A DNA stretch of 64,000 nucleotides from Ahrensia marina (GTDB taxonomy: Bacteria > Pseudomonadota > Alphaproteobacteria > Rhizobiales > Rhizobiaceae). The stretch lies in NCBI RefSeq assembly GCF_001293565.1, contig NZ_JXMU01000001.1, positions 124,001 through 188,000 of the forward strand, written 5' to 3'. Under the pieces are notes generated by a model. It had not been told where the DNA came from and searched no databases. It saw nothing but the letters and a program-made list of their open reading frames with translations. A program made the translations under genes and the position numbers. The first letter of the stretch is position 1. The number at the start of each line of letters is the position of its first letter. Of this stretch, positions 17,165 through 25,193 are shown one piece after another.

Positions 17165-18829
17165 GTGATCAAATTGGCAACTTCTGAACAAAGCAAATAT
17201 TACGTAATCGCGAGTTGGGCATTGCTTGCGCTATGCGTTTTATTCCCCATCTTGGTCTTTTCGTTGCCGGTCAAAATTCCGATTGGAGCGTTTTATTGGG
17301 ATAGCTATTTATACCTTGATGCACAAAACCGGATTGCGACGGGACAGCTTCCCAATGTCGACTTTTTCCCGCCTGTCGGCGCTCTGGGATATTATTTATT
17401 TTACTGGCTGCGATTGGTACTCCCTGAGAGCCAGCCCATGCTCGCGGCTTCCTGGGCACTGATATTTGTGACAGTTCCCTTAATGGCAGTTGTCACTTGG
17501 GACAGTTTGAAAACCAATGCCGTCACAACATTATTGGTGGTTCTGGGTTTTGCCTTTTTTACAATCGTGCCATTCAACACGACTGAATATTACTCGTATC
17601 CAGGTTATGACGGCTTTGCCATCTACAACCGTCAGGGCAGTCAATTAATTTACGTGGTGGCAGCAGCACTTTTGTTCATGCGTCAAACATGGCTGCAAGG
17701 CGTTGTCATTGGTCTGGCGATGACCGCTTTATTCTCCATAAAAATCACAGCCTTTCTCGCAGCTGGTCTGTTCTGCGCTTATGCTTTGCTCTGCGGTAAA
17801 ATTTCAATTCGCTCGACAATTATTGCCATTATTATTTCCGCGATCATCTTGGCAATTACAGAACTGACAACCGGGATAATTTCCGCCTATCTGCGTGATA
17901 TTTTTGAACTCGTCACAAGCAATGAGGGCGGACTTATCGGCCGCCTGTTGCAGGGCGGGGCCAGAACATTCGGCGTATGTGCGCCTGCGGCCCTTGCCGG
18001 ACTGCTATTGCTGTTTGCCGCAAAATGGCAGCGGCTTGATCATCCGGCAATCTGGATTTTTGTTGCGCTTGCTGCCGGTGTTTTCTTTGAAAGTCAGAAC
18101 ACAGGCGGCCAAGAATTGATCTTCGTCATTCCGGTAATTGTGTACGCGATGTTTATCGTTTTAAAGAGCACAATTGCACCACCAATGGTTGGCGTATTAT
18201 TGCTTCTGGGCGCGGCAGCAGCGTTACCGCCAATTGTTCAAACAACACAGCACGCGGCCCGTGCAACCGTTACCGCCCTAAAGCAAGCACCCCTCGAACA
18301 TGAGAACCTGAAATCAATGGGCGACGTACTTGTTCGTGATTTTTTGGTAGAGCGCGAAACCGAAATCAGGCAGCACTGGCAAAACTATCCCGAAGCGATG
18401 ATGCATTATGTCGAACTGGGCCAGCTACCCGAATTTGTCCTTTTCCAAGACTTTGCCTTTCAGGCGGCTTGGGCAAGAAATGCGGATATGGCTGTCACTG
18501 CCTTACTGAAAAAAGAAGCCGAGGGTCTCGAATATAAAACAATCATGAACATGGATTTCACCAATCCATTTGCCTATCTGCTAGATAAGGAAGCACCCAA
18601 ACATGTTGCAATCGGCGCAGACCCGACCCGTATTGTGACAAAACTGCGGGAGGGTGAAGCGGAAGCACTTGCAGACACAGACATCATTCTGGTGCCACAA
18701 TGCCCTTACACGTCGAATATTAGAATGCTGTCAGATATTTACGGGCCGGCTCTCGTCGATCATAAAGAAGTGGCGCTATCACAGTGTCATACCGCCCTTA
18801 TTCATCCCCGACTACAAGCCGACTGGTAG
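17165..18829 (+). CDS. Large polytopic membrane protein, possible GT-C-type glycosyltransferase
   Basis: A 554-residue protein with about ten hydrophobic helices in the first 370 residues and a soluble C-terminal part of about 180 residues. The first external loop reads FYWDSYLYLDAQNRIATGQ, similar to the acidic loop of lipid-sugar-dependent GT-C transferases (ArnT/PMT-like), in which an Asp contacts the acceptor. I do not recognise a named family. Start GTG 17165 is weakly supported. It converges on the polyprenyl-pentose module at 18846-24651 and could be the enzyme that uses its lipid-linked sugar; this is inference. Confidence 0.6.
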   Translation: MIKLATSEQSKYYVIASWALLALCVLFPILVFSLPVKIPIGAFYWDSYLYLDAQNRIATGQLPNVDFFPPVGALGYYLFYWLRLVLPESQPMLAASWALIFVTVPLMAVVTWDSLKTNAVTTLLVVLGFAFFTIVPFNTTEYYSYPGYDGFAIYNRQGSQLIYVVAAALLFMRQTWLQGVVIGLAMTALFSIKITAFLAAGLFCAYALLCGKISIRSTIIAIIISAIILAITELTTGIISAYLRDIFELVTSNEGGLIGRLLQGGARTFGVCAPAALAGLLLLFAAKWQRLDHPAIWIFVALAAGVFFESQNTGGQELIFVIPVIVYAMFIVLKSTIAPPMVGVLLLLGAAAALPPIVQTTQHAARATVTALKQAPLEHENLKSMGDVLVRDFLVERETEIRQHWQNYPEAMMHYVELGQLPEFVLFQDFAFQAAWARNADMAVTALLKKEAEGLEYKTIMNMDFTNPFAYLLDKEAPKHVAIGADPTRIVTKLREGEAEALADTDIILVPQCPYTSNIRMLSDIYGPALVDHKEVALSQCHTALIHPRLQADW

Positions 18830-18845
18830 TGCTGTTTGAAAAGCC

Positions 18846-20360
18846 TTAGGCAGCTTTATTGCCTTTGGCTTTCTTTTCGATGACTTGCGCGGCTATGAAG
18901 TCTTTGACGATCATCACAACGCCCTTGCTCATCATTTTGTCCATCGCGCCAATAAGCTGATCGACATTCTCTTTCGTACACACAAGCGGTGGTAACAGAC
19001 GCACCACATTGCGGTTGTACTCGGTAAAGGCGACCAACACATCATGATCACGCAGTAACAATGCGCCCATAAATCCGGATAGCGATCCTTTCAGCTTGTC
19101 ATCGAGCATTGCAACCGCCGGACGCATCACCGCAGGCAATGTCTGGCTAAAATCCTGGAATTCAAGACCAACCATAAGTCCCTGCCCGCGCACATCTTTG
19201 ATGATGTCGGGATATTTTGCCTGCAAGCGCTCAAGCTCGGATTTAAGATATGCGCCGGTTTCAGCCGCATTGTTGATAAGGTTATCCTCATAAAGCGCAT
19301 TGATGGTTTCCATCGCGGTGATACAGCCTTCGCCAATCCCGCCGAATGTCGCCGCCGCATGGATGAGTGCGGTTTTCGGCGTACCGTAAGCTTTCATGTA
19401 GATTTCAGTGCGTGCAATCATAGCCGCCATCGCGCATTTGCCGCCACCAAGCGATTTCGCGATTGCTGTTACATCCGGCACAACACCATAATGTTCAAAG
19501 GCATAGAAGCGCCCTGTTCGGCCAACACCGCACTGCACTTCATCGGCAAGCCAAAGCACGTCATATTTGTCGCATAATGCGCGAAGCTTCTGCCAGAATT
19601 CGGCAGGTGCCGTGTTGATGCCGCCGCCGCCCTGAATTGTCTCCAGGCACACGGTTCCGATTTCAGGGTGCGCTTTAAATGCCGCTTCAATCGCATCAAT
19701 GTCGCCAAACGGTACTTTGACACCATTTTCCAGCAGCTTGAACTCGCCCTTATAAAGCGGGCCGTCCGTATAGGACAAAACGCCTTTGGTTTTGCCGTGG
19801 AAAGAGTTTTCCGCAAAGAGAACCATCGAGCGGTCCGGTCCGGCAGCGCGTTCACACACTTTCAGTGCCGCTTCCATAGCTTCGGAACCGGATGATCCAA
19901 GGAATACCATATCAAGATCGCCAGGCGACACCGCCGCGATATTATGTGCCAGCGCAGTTGCATATTGGCTCATGAAAGCCATTGCGATTTCATGACGTTG
20001 TTCGTCCTGAAACTTCTTGCGCGCTGCAATAATGCGCGGATTATTGTGGCCCATGGCGAGCGAACCGAAACCACCAAAAAAGTCCAATATCGCACGGCCG
20101 TTCTGATCATAGTAGAACATGCCTTCAGCGCGCTCGATCTTGATTTTATGAAAGCCCAGAAGCTTCATGAAATGCAATTGACCCGGATTGTAATGCGTCT
20201 TGAAAAGATCAGTCATCTTTTCAACGCTCATAGCCTTGGCATCTTCCACCGAAAGCAAATCCGGTTTGGAGACCGGACCCAGCACAGGTGTAACAACAGA
20301 TGGCGCCGCAACAGTTTTACGTGCCTCTACCGGCTTTTTAGACTTTAAAAAATCAAGCAT
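18846..20360 (-). CDS. Class III PLP-dependent aminotransferase
   Basis: A 504-residue fold-type I aminotransferase of class III. It has an unusual N-terminal extension of about 60 residues, Ala/Pro/Lys-rich at first. The core shows DFFGGFGSLAMGHNNP, GSSGSEAMEAALK for cofactor phosphate, LADEVQCGVGRTGRFYAFEH with the PLP-contacting Asp, and AIAKSLGGGK with the Schiff-base lysine. Relatives include ornithine, acetylornithine and hopanoid (HpnO-like) aminotransferases; the substrate cannot be fixed. It is the last gene of a five-gene minus-strand operon, eight bases after the SDR gene, and might aminate the sugar or lipid made by that operon. Confidence 0.8.
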   Translation of the reverse strand: MLDFLKSKKPVEARKTVAAPSVVTPVLGPVSKPDLLSVEDAKAMSVEKMTDLFKTHYNPGQLHFMKLLGFHKIKIERAEGMFYYDQNGRAILDFFGGFGSLAMGHNNPRIIAARKKFQDEQRHEIAMAFMSQYATALAHNIAAVSPGDLDMVFLGSSGSEAMEAALKVCERAAGPDRSMVLFAENSFHGKTKGVLSYTDGPLYKGEFKLLENGVKVPFGDIDAIEAAFKAHPEIGTVCLETIQGGGGINTAPAEFWQKLRALCDKYDVLWLADEVQCGVGRTGRFYAFEHYGVVPDVTAIAKSLGGGKCAMAAMIARTEIYMKAYGTPKTALIHAAATFGGIGEGCITAMETINALYEDNLINNAAETGAYLKSELERLQAKYPDIIKDVRGQGLMVGLEFQDFSQTLPAVMRPAVAMLDDKLKGSLSGFMGALLLRDHDVLVAFTEYNRNVVRLLPPLVCTKENVDQLIGAMDKMMSKGVVMIVKDFIAAQVIEKKAKGNKAA

Positions 20361-20368
20361 TTTCGTTC

Positions 20369-21382
20369 CTATTCCGCAGCAACAACGGTTGAGTTACCCA
20401 CATTAACACCTGCATCAACGGCTCTGCGGTATTCCGCGTAAGCATCCTTGAGCATGTCTTCGTCACGATATTTCGGCGTCCAGCCAAAGTCGGCCTTGAT
20501 CGCACTTGTATCACGCACACAATATTCATCCGCGATCATATATTGTTCAGGGTCCATAAGCGGGACGTTCAGCCAATCAAGCGTTGCCAGTGTCCATTTA
20601 ACCGCAAAGCCAGGTGTCGGGATCAAAATAGATTTTGAACCGGCGGACTTGATCAAATCGCCCAGAAGCTCTTTCACCGGCGGCGGATTATCCGAACCGA
20701 TATTATAGGCTTTGTTAGGCACGCCATGCTCCCAAGCCAGACGCGCAGCGTCAGCACAGTCAAACACCGAGATAAACTGATACGGGTTTTTACCCGAACC
20801 AATCATCGGAACAGGCAGCCCCATATCAATCAGCTTGAACAACTTGCCCAAAATACCAAGACGTCCAGGGCCAATGATCAAACGCGGGCGAATGATCGTG
20901 ATATTCATGCCCTTCTCGCGCCAGCTATCGGCAATTTTTTCTGTCGCGGCTTTGGATGCGCCATAATGGCCAATCGGCTCAATCGGGTGCTTTTCATCCT
21001 GAGGCGTTTGAACTGTTTTGCCGTACACCATATCCGTTGTGTACTGCACCAGTTTACGCCCGCCGGACGCATAGGTATGCGCCATAATATTGGCAGCACC
21101 GAATGTGTTGACCGGATAGAAAAACGGATAACGGTCAATCCGCTTTTGAATCGGTGAAAGCATCATCGCGGACATGTTATAAACCATGTCACCTTTGGCA
21201 ATCTTTACATCCGAAACAGACGCGGAGTTCGTTACATCGCAATGCACAAATTCAGCTTTTTTATAATGTGCAAGGTCGGTCTTATTGATATCGGCAACAA
21301 GAACTTTTTCGCCGCGCTCAACAAGGTCTTTTGCTAGATAGCGACCGACAAAGCCGTCGCCGCCAAAAATGACGTGTTTCAT
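20369..21382 (-). CDS. NAD-dependent epimerase/dehydratase (extended SDR)
   Basis: A 337-residue extended short-chain dehydrogenase. The Rossmann motif GGDGFVGRYLAKDL is at residue 8, the acidic adenosine-binding residue follows in VADINK, and the catalytic pair is in YGASK with a preceding YTTDMVYG. Such enzymes epimerise or oxidise nucleotide or lipid-linked sugars or sterol-like alcohols. Next to a DprE1-like oxidase it could act as the reductase that completes a 2'-epimerisation, the role of DprE2 in mycobacteria, though DprE2 is a short SDR, not an extended one. The start overlaps the end of the SMR-like gene by four bases. Confidence 0.82.
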   Translation of the reverse strand: MKHVIFGGDGFVGRYLAKDLVERGEKVLVADINKTDLAHYKKAEFVHCDVTNSASVSDVKIAKGDMVYNMSAMMLSPIQKRIDRYPFFYPVNTFGAANIMAHTYASGGRKLVQYTTDMVYGKTVQTPQDEKHPIEPIGHYGASKAATEKIADSWREKGMNITIIRPRLIIGPGRLGILGKLFKLIDMGLPVPMIGSGKNPYQFISVFDCADAARLAWEHGVPNKAYNIGSDNPPPVKELLGDLIKSAGSKSILIPTPGFAVKWTLATLDWLNVPLMDPEQYMIADEYCVRDTSAIKADFGWTPKYRDEDMLKDAYAEYRRAVDAGVNVGNSTVVAAE

Positions 21383-21801
21383 GAGTGATACTCTTCAGTT
21401 GTCGTTTGAGAAATTGTTGGGTCCTGCACCGGCGATCCCGACTGCGCAATGAGCACCGTGCCGATACAGATAAATATAATGCCGGCAATCTTGTAGGCGC
21501 CAAGTTCTTCGCCAAATAATTGCCAGGCAAGCACTGCCACCAGCACATAAGCCAGAGACAAAAACGGATAAGCAAAAGACAAATCGACCTTGGACAGCAC
21601 AAACATATGGCTGGCCATTGAGATCACAAATGTTGCCAACCCAAAGAAAACCCAAGGTGAAAATACCACCATCAGGAGTTTCAAAATGATGTTTTCCTGC
21701 GCCAGAACAGAAGGCGAAAGCGTGGTCATACCCTGCTTGAGCATCAACTGGGCGGCAGCGTTTGTCGCAACCGTAAATAATATGAAAATAATGTATTTCA
21801 T
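21379..21801 (-). CDS. Four-helix EamA/SMR-like membrane protein, ArnE-like
   Basis: A 140-residue protein with four hydrophobic helices and the size of half an EamA transporter. It matches the ArnE/EmrE-like group, with TNAAAQLMLKQGM in helix 1 and SLAYVLVAVLAWQLFGEELGAYKIAGI in helices 3-4. ArnE/ArnF flips undecaprenyl-phosphate aminoarabinose in Gram-negative bacteria, so this protein is a candidate flippase for the lipid-linked pentose proposed for this operon. Proteins of this size act as dimers. It lies 29 bases after the DprE1-like gene and overlaps the SDR gene. Confidence 0.78.
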   Translation of the reverse strand: MKYIIFILFTVATNAAAQLMLKQGMTTLSPSVLAQENIILKLLMVVFSPWVFFGLATFVISMASHMFVLSKVDLSFAYPFLSLAYVLVAVLAWQLFGEELGAYKIAGIIFICIGTVLIAQSGSPVQDPTISQTTTEEYHS

Positions 21802-21830
21802 TTGTCTTCCCTATTCCCCTAAGTCAGATG

Positions 21831-23192
21831 TTAAACAGAAGGGGTTTCAGACGGTTGAATTAAATCGTTAGAATTGTTTGCAATCCCGTTTTTGGGCAAT
21901 TTTTGTGCTGTTCGCCGCCAGAAATCAGACATAATCTTTGGATCACGGTGTGCTTCCAACCTTTCCCAGTTAGGAAAAGAGGCCGCAAAGGTTTCTGCGC
22001 TCATGCGTGCATCTTTATAAGGGTTCACACGTCCGCCCGCCTGAACGGTCAACCGATCAAGTTCGGCAAGCAGCGCCAGCGTTTTTTCGCCGCGATTGGG
22101 AAAATCAAGTGTCAACGTGTAACCGGGCTGAGGAAAACTCAGCAGCCCCGGAGATTTGATCGCACCGAACCTTTTGAGCACTGTCAGAAACGATGCCTGC
22201 CCTGCGCGTTGACTGGCATAGAGCATAAGGCGAATTGTATCGATAGCGCGGTCCGCCGGAATAGCGCTTTGATGCTGGAATAATCCGCGCGGGCCATATA
22301 ACCGGTTCCAGTTTTCAACCGCATCCAGCGGGTAGAAAAAGCCTTGATAGTTGGAGGTCAAAACCTGACCGCTCTTGCGCTTCTTCGCCAGATAAAAAGC
22401 AGTGTTGAATGCCTTCAAACTTAAATGATTGAGCGCATTGAAAGGCAGGTTAAACGGCACCTTCAATTTCGCCGTATGAGAGCCGGTGTCAAAATTGCCA
22501 TTGTCGGCATGATTGGCTGTCATCAAAATCCCGCGCTCGCCGGAAAGCTGGTCCAGCCATGCCACCGCATATTCATTATCGGCATCAGCTTGTTCGGCCT
22601 GCGCAAAATACTCATCCAATGTTTGAAACGGCGTCAGCTTTTCCGTCACGTCCAGTGATGACACTTTCATCATGCGTAATGTGACACGCGCAATCATGCC
22701 GGTGAGCCCCATGCCACCAATCGTCGCCTGAAACAGGCCCGTCAAATCATCCGGTGTCAGCCGGTGAACGCCGTCAGAGCGCACAAGGGTAAGGGCTTCG
22801 ACATGGCTGCCAAAAGTACCACGCACATGGTGGTTTTTTCCATGCACATCATTGGCGACCGCGCCGCCAAGCGTGACAAATCGCGTGCCCGGTGTCACCG
22901 GTAAAAACCAGCCGGAAGGCGCGCAATAGTCAATAATTTCGTGCAGGAACACGCCCGGCTCCGCTGTTAACAGCCCGGTTTTCCTGTCAAAGGAAATGAT
23001 GTTGTTCTGGCCGCGCATGTCAGCGAGAACGCCTTTATTATTGTGGCAGCTGTCACCGTAGGATCGCCCGTTGCCAAAAGGCAAATACCGGTCAGATGAT
23101 GCATTTTGAATATCGCGCACAGCCACAGCACTGCTTACATGGTGGCGGTTGCGGTTATCCAGTCTGCCAAAACTGTCGAACTGCTTATCCAA
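21831..23192 (-). CDS. DprE1-like FAD-dependent oxidase
   Basis: A 453-residue flavoprotein with an N-terminal FAD_binding_4 domain (YLPFGNGRSYGDSCHN and GTRFVTLGGAVANDVHGKNHH as the FAD contacts) and a C-terminal ALO/DprE1-type substrate domain (NWNRLYGPRGLFQHQ and NPYKDARM, whose lysine aligns with the active-site lysine region of DprE1). DprE1 oxidises decaprenyl-phosphoryl ribose to the keto sugar on the way to arabinose donors. The start appears to be TTG 23192, overlapping the UbiA gene by eight bases; no closer Met start exists. Its pairing with a UbiA enzyme strongly favours a polyprenyl-phosphoryl pentose substrate over a sterol or lactone. Confidence 0.8.
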   Translation of the reverse strand: MDKQFDSFGRLDNRNRHHVSSAVAVRDIQNASSDRYLPFGNGRSYGDSCHNNKGVLADMRGQNNIISFDRKTGLLTAEPGVFLHEIIDYCAPSGWFLPVTPGTRFVTLGGAVANDVHGKNHHVRGTFGSHVEALTLVRSDGVHRLTPDDLTGLFQATIGGMGLTGMIARVTLRMMKVSSLDVTEKLTPFQTLDEYFAQAEQADADNEYAVAWLDQLSGERGILMTANHADNGNFDTGSHTAKLKVPFNLPFNALNHLSLKAFNTAFYLAKKRKSGQVLTSNYQGFFYPLDAVENWNRLYGPRGLFQHQSAIPADRAIDTIRLMLYASQRAGQASFLTVLKRFGAIKSPGLLSFPQPGYTLTLDFPNRGEKTLALLAELDRLTVQAGGRVNPYKDARMSAETFAASFPNWERLEAHRDPKIMSDFWRRTAQKLPKNGIANNSNDLIQPSETPSV

Positions 23193-24651
23193 AAGGTAAC
23201 CCGCCTGTTTTGATCAGTCCGGCAAAGAGCATCAGACATGCGCCAAGCCCGATCATAATCTGGCTGCGCCAGTCCGAAATAATGAATACAACCGGATCGT
23301 CATAAAACTCGCGGCGGTTGGCCAAAATCCATACGCGCATAATGATGTAGAGAACCAGCGGGCATAAAGGCCAGATCAGGAACGGATATTCATAAAGTTC
23401 GAAGATCGCATCTGACTGAATATAAAGCGCCAGAACGAGGATCGATGCGAAAGCCGACGCTATGCCGCTTTGAGCAATGATCGACTTGTCTTCCGGCCGG
23501 TAACCACGGCCCGAAAGGCGCTCTTTTTCCTTAATGCTTGCCTGATCAAGTTCCACATAGCGTTTGACCAAAGCCAGAGACAGGAAGAAGAAGATTGAGA
23601 ATGCAAGCAACCAGAAGGATGCAGGCGTGTAAGTGACAGCGGCACCGGCAACCACACGAATGGTGTAAAGGCCGGCAAGCGTCAGCACATCAAGCAGCAG
23701 CCAGCGTTTCACCTTTAGCGAATAGGCCGTTGTCGCAATGAAATAGACAGCAAGAACGATCGCAAACATCGCAGGCAGCATTGCCGTGATGAAGATTGAC
23801 AGGCCAATCAGACAGAGCGCTATCTTTATCCCCGTCGCAGGATCAATCCGTCCGGATGCAAGAGGTCTTTTGCGCTTCGTAGCGTGCGTTCTATCGATCG
23901 CCAGATCAAACAGATCATTGAAAATATAAACAGACGAAGCCAAGAACGAAAACGCAAAGAATGCGCCAACGACATATAATAGCATCGTTAAATCAAATAT
24001 CCGGTGATCCAGAATTGGCGCAACCGCAATAAGAACATTCTTTGCCCACTGGTGAACCCGCAGCATTTTAAGATATTCTTTAAGCTTGACCGGTCCGCTG
24101 TCCACCAATGTTTCCGCGCTGTTGGTTGCTCCCCAGCGGCGCGCATGTTTGTCAGGTGCAACAACAATTGATTTGCGCGCAGCGTCAAACACTGCCAAAT
24201 CATCGCGGCTATTACCCATATAATCAAAACCGCCATCACCATACTCTTTGACGAGGCGTGCTGTTTTGTCCTTCGACTTCAAGTTGACCTTTGACGTCGA
24301 ACCGATGACGACATCAAACAAACCAAGCTCTTCGGCAATTTTTTCGGCAATATGCTGCGCGCTTGCTGTAGCAAGAACAATCTTGCGCCCTTGGCTTTTT
24401 TCCGCGCGAATGTAGTTAAGCACTTCTTCGCGATACGGTAGCTCTTTAGGATCAACATCAACGCGCGAAAACACTTCCTGCTTGAGGCGGACTTTACCGC
24501 CAATGGCGACCCAATAGGGAACCATAAACAGGAAGAATGCATTGCGGCGAATGAGTATAAACAAGCACTCCCACAACAAATCTGCGGCAATTAGCGTGCC
24601 GTCCAGATCGATAGCGAGTGGAATTGATTGATTGTCGGTTTTTGCATCCAT
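23185..24651 (-). CDS. HAD phosphatase-UbiA prenyltransferase fusion
   Basis: A 488-residue fusion. Residues 1-190 are a HAD-superfamily phosphatase (IDLDGTLIAADLLWE with both catalytic aspartates; MGNSRDDLAVFDA for Mg). Residues 200-488 are an eight- or nine-helix UbiA prenyltransferase with NDLFDLAIDRTHATKRKRP as the first Asp-rich motif. In mycobacteria the UbiA enzyme joins polyprenyl phosphate to phosphoribosyl pyrophosphate and a separate phosphatase removes the 5'-phosphate. Here the HAD domain could do the second step, which would make the protein bifunctional. It heads the operon, and no strong ribosome site is seen before ATG 24651. Confidence 0.83.
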   Translation of the reverse strand: MDAKTDNQSIPLAIDLDGTLIAADLLWECLFILIRRNAFFLFMVPYWVAIGGKVRLKQEVFSRVDVDPKELPYREEVLNYIRAEKSQGRKIVLATASAQHIAEKIAEELGLFDVVIGSTSKVNLKSKDKTARLVKEYGDGGFDYMGNSRDDLAVFDAARKSIVVAPDKHARRWGATNSAETLVDSGPVKLKEYLKMLRVHQWAKNVLIAVAPILDHRIFDLTMLLYVVGAFFAFSFLASSVYIFNDLFDLAIDRTHATKRKRPLASGRIDPATGIKIALCLIGLSIFITAMLPAMFAIVLAVYFIATTAYSLKVKRWLLLDVLTLAGLYTIRVVAGAAVTYTPASFWLLAFSIFFFLSLALVKRYVELDQASIKEKERLSGRGYRPEDKSIIAQSGIASAFASILVLALYIQSDAIFELYEYPFLIWPLCPLVLYIIMRVWILANRREFYDDPVVFIISDWRSQIMIGLGACLMLFAGLIKTGGLPFG

Positions 24652-24753
24652 CTTAGTCGTCTAGCCCAGTGTCTCATCATCAAGATGGGGCGAACATGGC
24701 AGACAATTGGTAAGGATGAGTGAAGCAGAGTAGAAAATGCTCGAAAATTAAGC

Positions 24754-24783
24754 AAAAACCGGCAGTATCGTTAACCGCCGGTT
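24754..24783 (-). terminator. Rho-independent terminator of the small secreted-protein gene
   Basis: Read on the minus strand, AACCGGC and GCCGGTT form a 7-bp stem around a 13-base loop and are followed by TTTTT. It lies 22 bases after the stop of the 24805 gene and before the UbiA operon. Confidence 0.7.
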
Positions 24784-24804
24784 ACTTAGGGTCAAATATC
24801 GGTG

Positions 24805-25083
24805 TCAGTTAATAACAGCCGCACTGTCGACAATTTTGACACTCTCGCCGCCGGACAGCGCCGCACGGTCACCATTTGGCATTGTGATAAAACAACCGTT
24901 TTGGCAGATTGTTACAATCTCATTTGCACCAATAATAATCTCATTTTTCACACCGTCCTCGGTTACAAACAGTGTATGAGGCTCGGAATCTTTGTTTTCG
25001 ATGCTTGCAGCAGAAGCCGCAAAGGCAGTCAGACTTGTCGCGACACCCGCAATCAAAGCAATCTTCATCATTTTCGACGACAT
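24805..25083 (-). CDS. Small secreted protein of unknown function
   Basis: A 92-residue protein with a signal peptide (MMKIALIAGVATSLTAFAASAA) and a mature part of about 65 residues. The mature part holds CQNGC, which could form a disulfide or bind a metal, and two short beta-rich segments. ATG 25083 is used because GGGAGA lies five bases before it; the in-frame ATG 25101 has none. I do not recognise the family. It is monocistronic, with its own terminator. Confidence 0.65.
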   Translation of the reverse strand: MSSKMMKIALIAGVATSLTAFAASAASIENKDSEPHTLFVTEDGVKNEIIIGANEIVTICQNGCFITMPNGDRAALSGGESVKIVDSAAVIN

Positions 25084-25193
25084 ATTTCGTCTCCCTTTCA
25101 TGCTCCTAACAATAGAAGCCTTTCTTTATGGGCAATATAACAGGCTAACCTGAATGTTGCCTGAACAAAGCCGAAATTGCTATATATTCGATA

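Noticed and set aside
18846-24651. Nod-factor arabinosylation (noeCHOP-like) operon
   Set aside because: No nod genes or nod boxes are seen. The UbiA/DprE1 resemblance alone does not support a symbiosis role.
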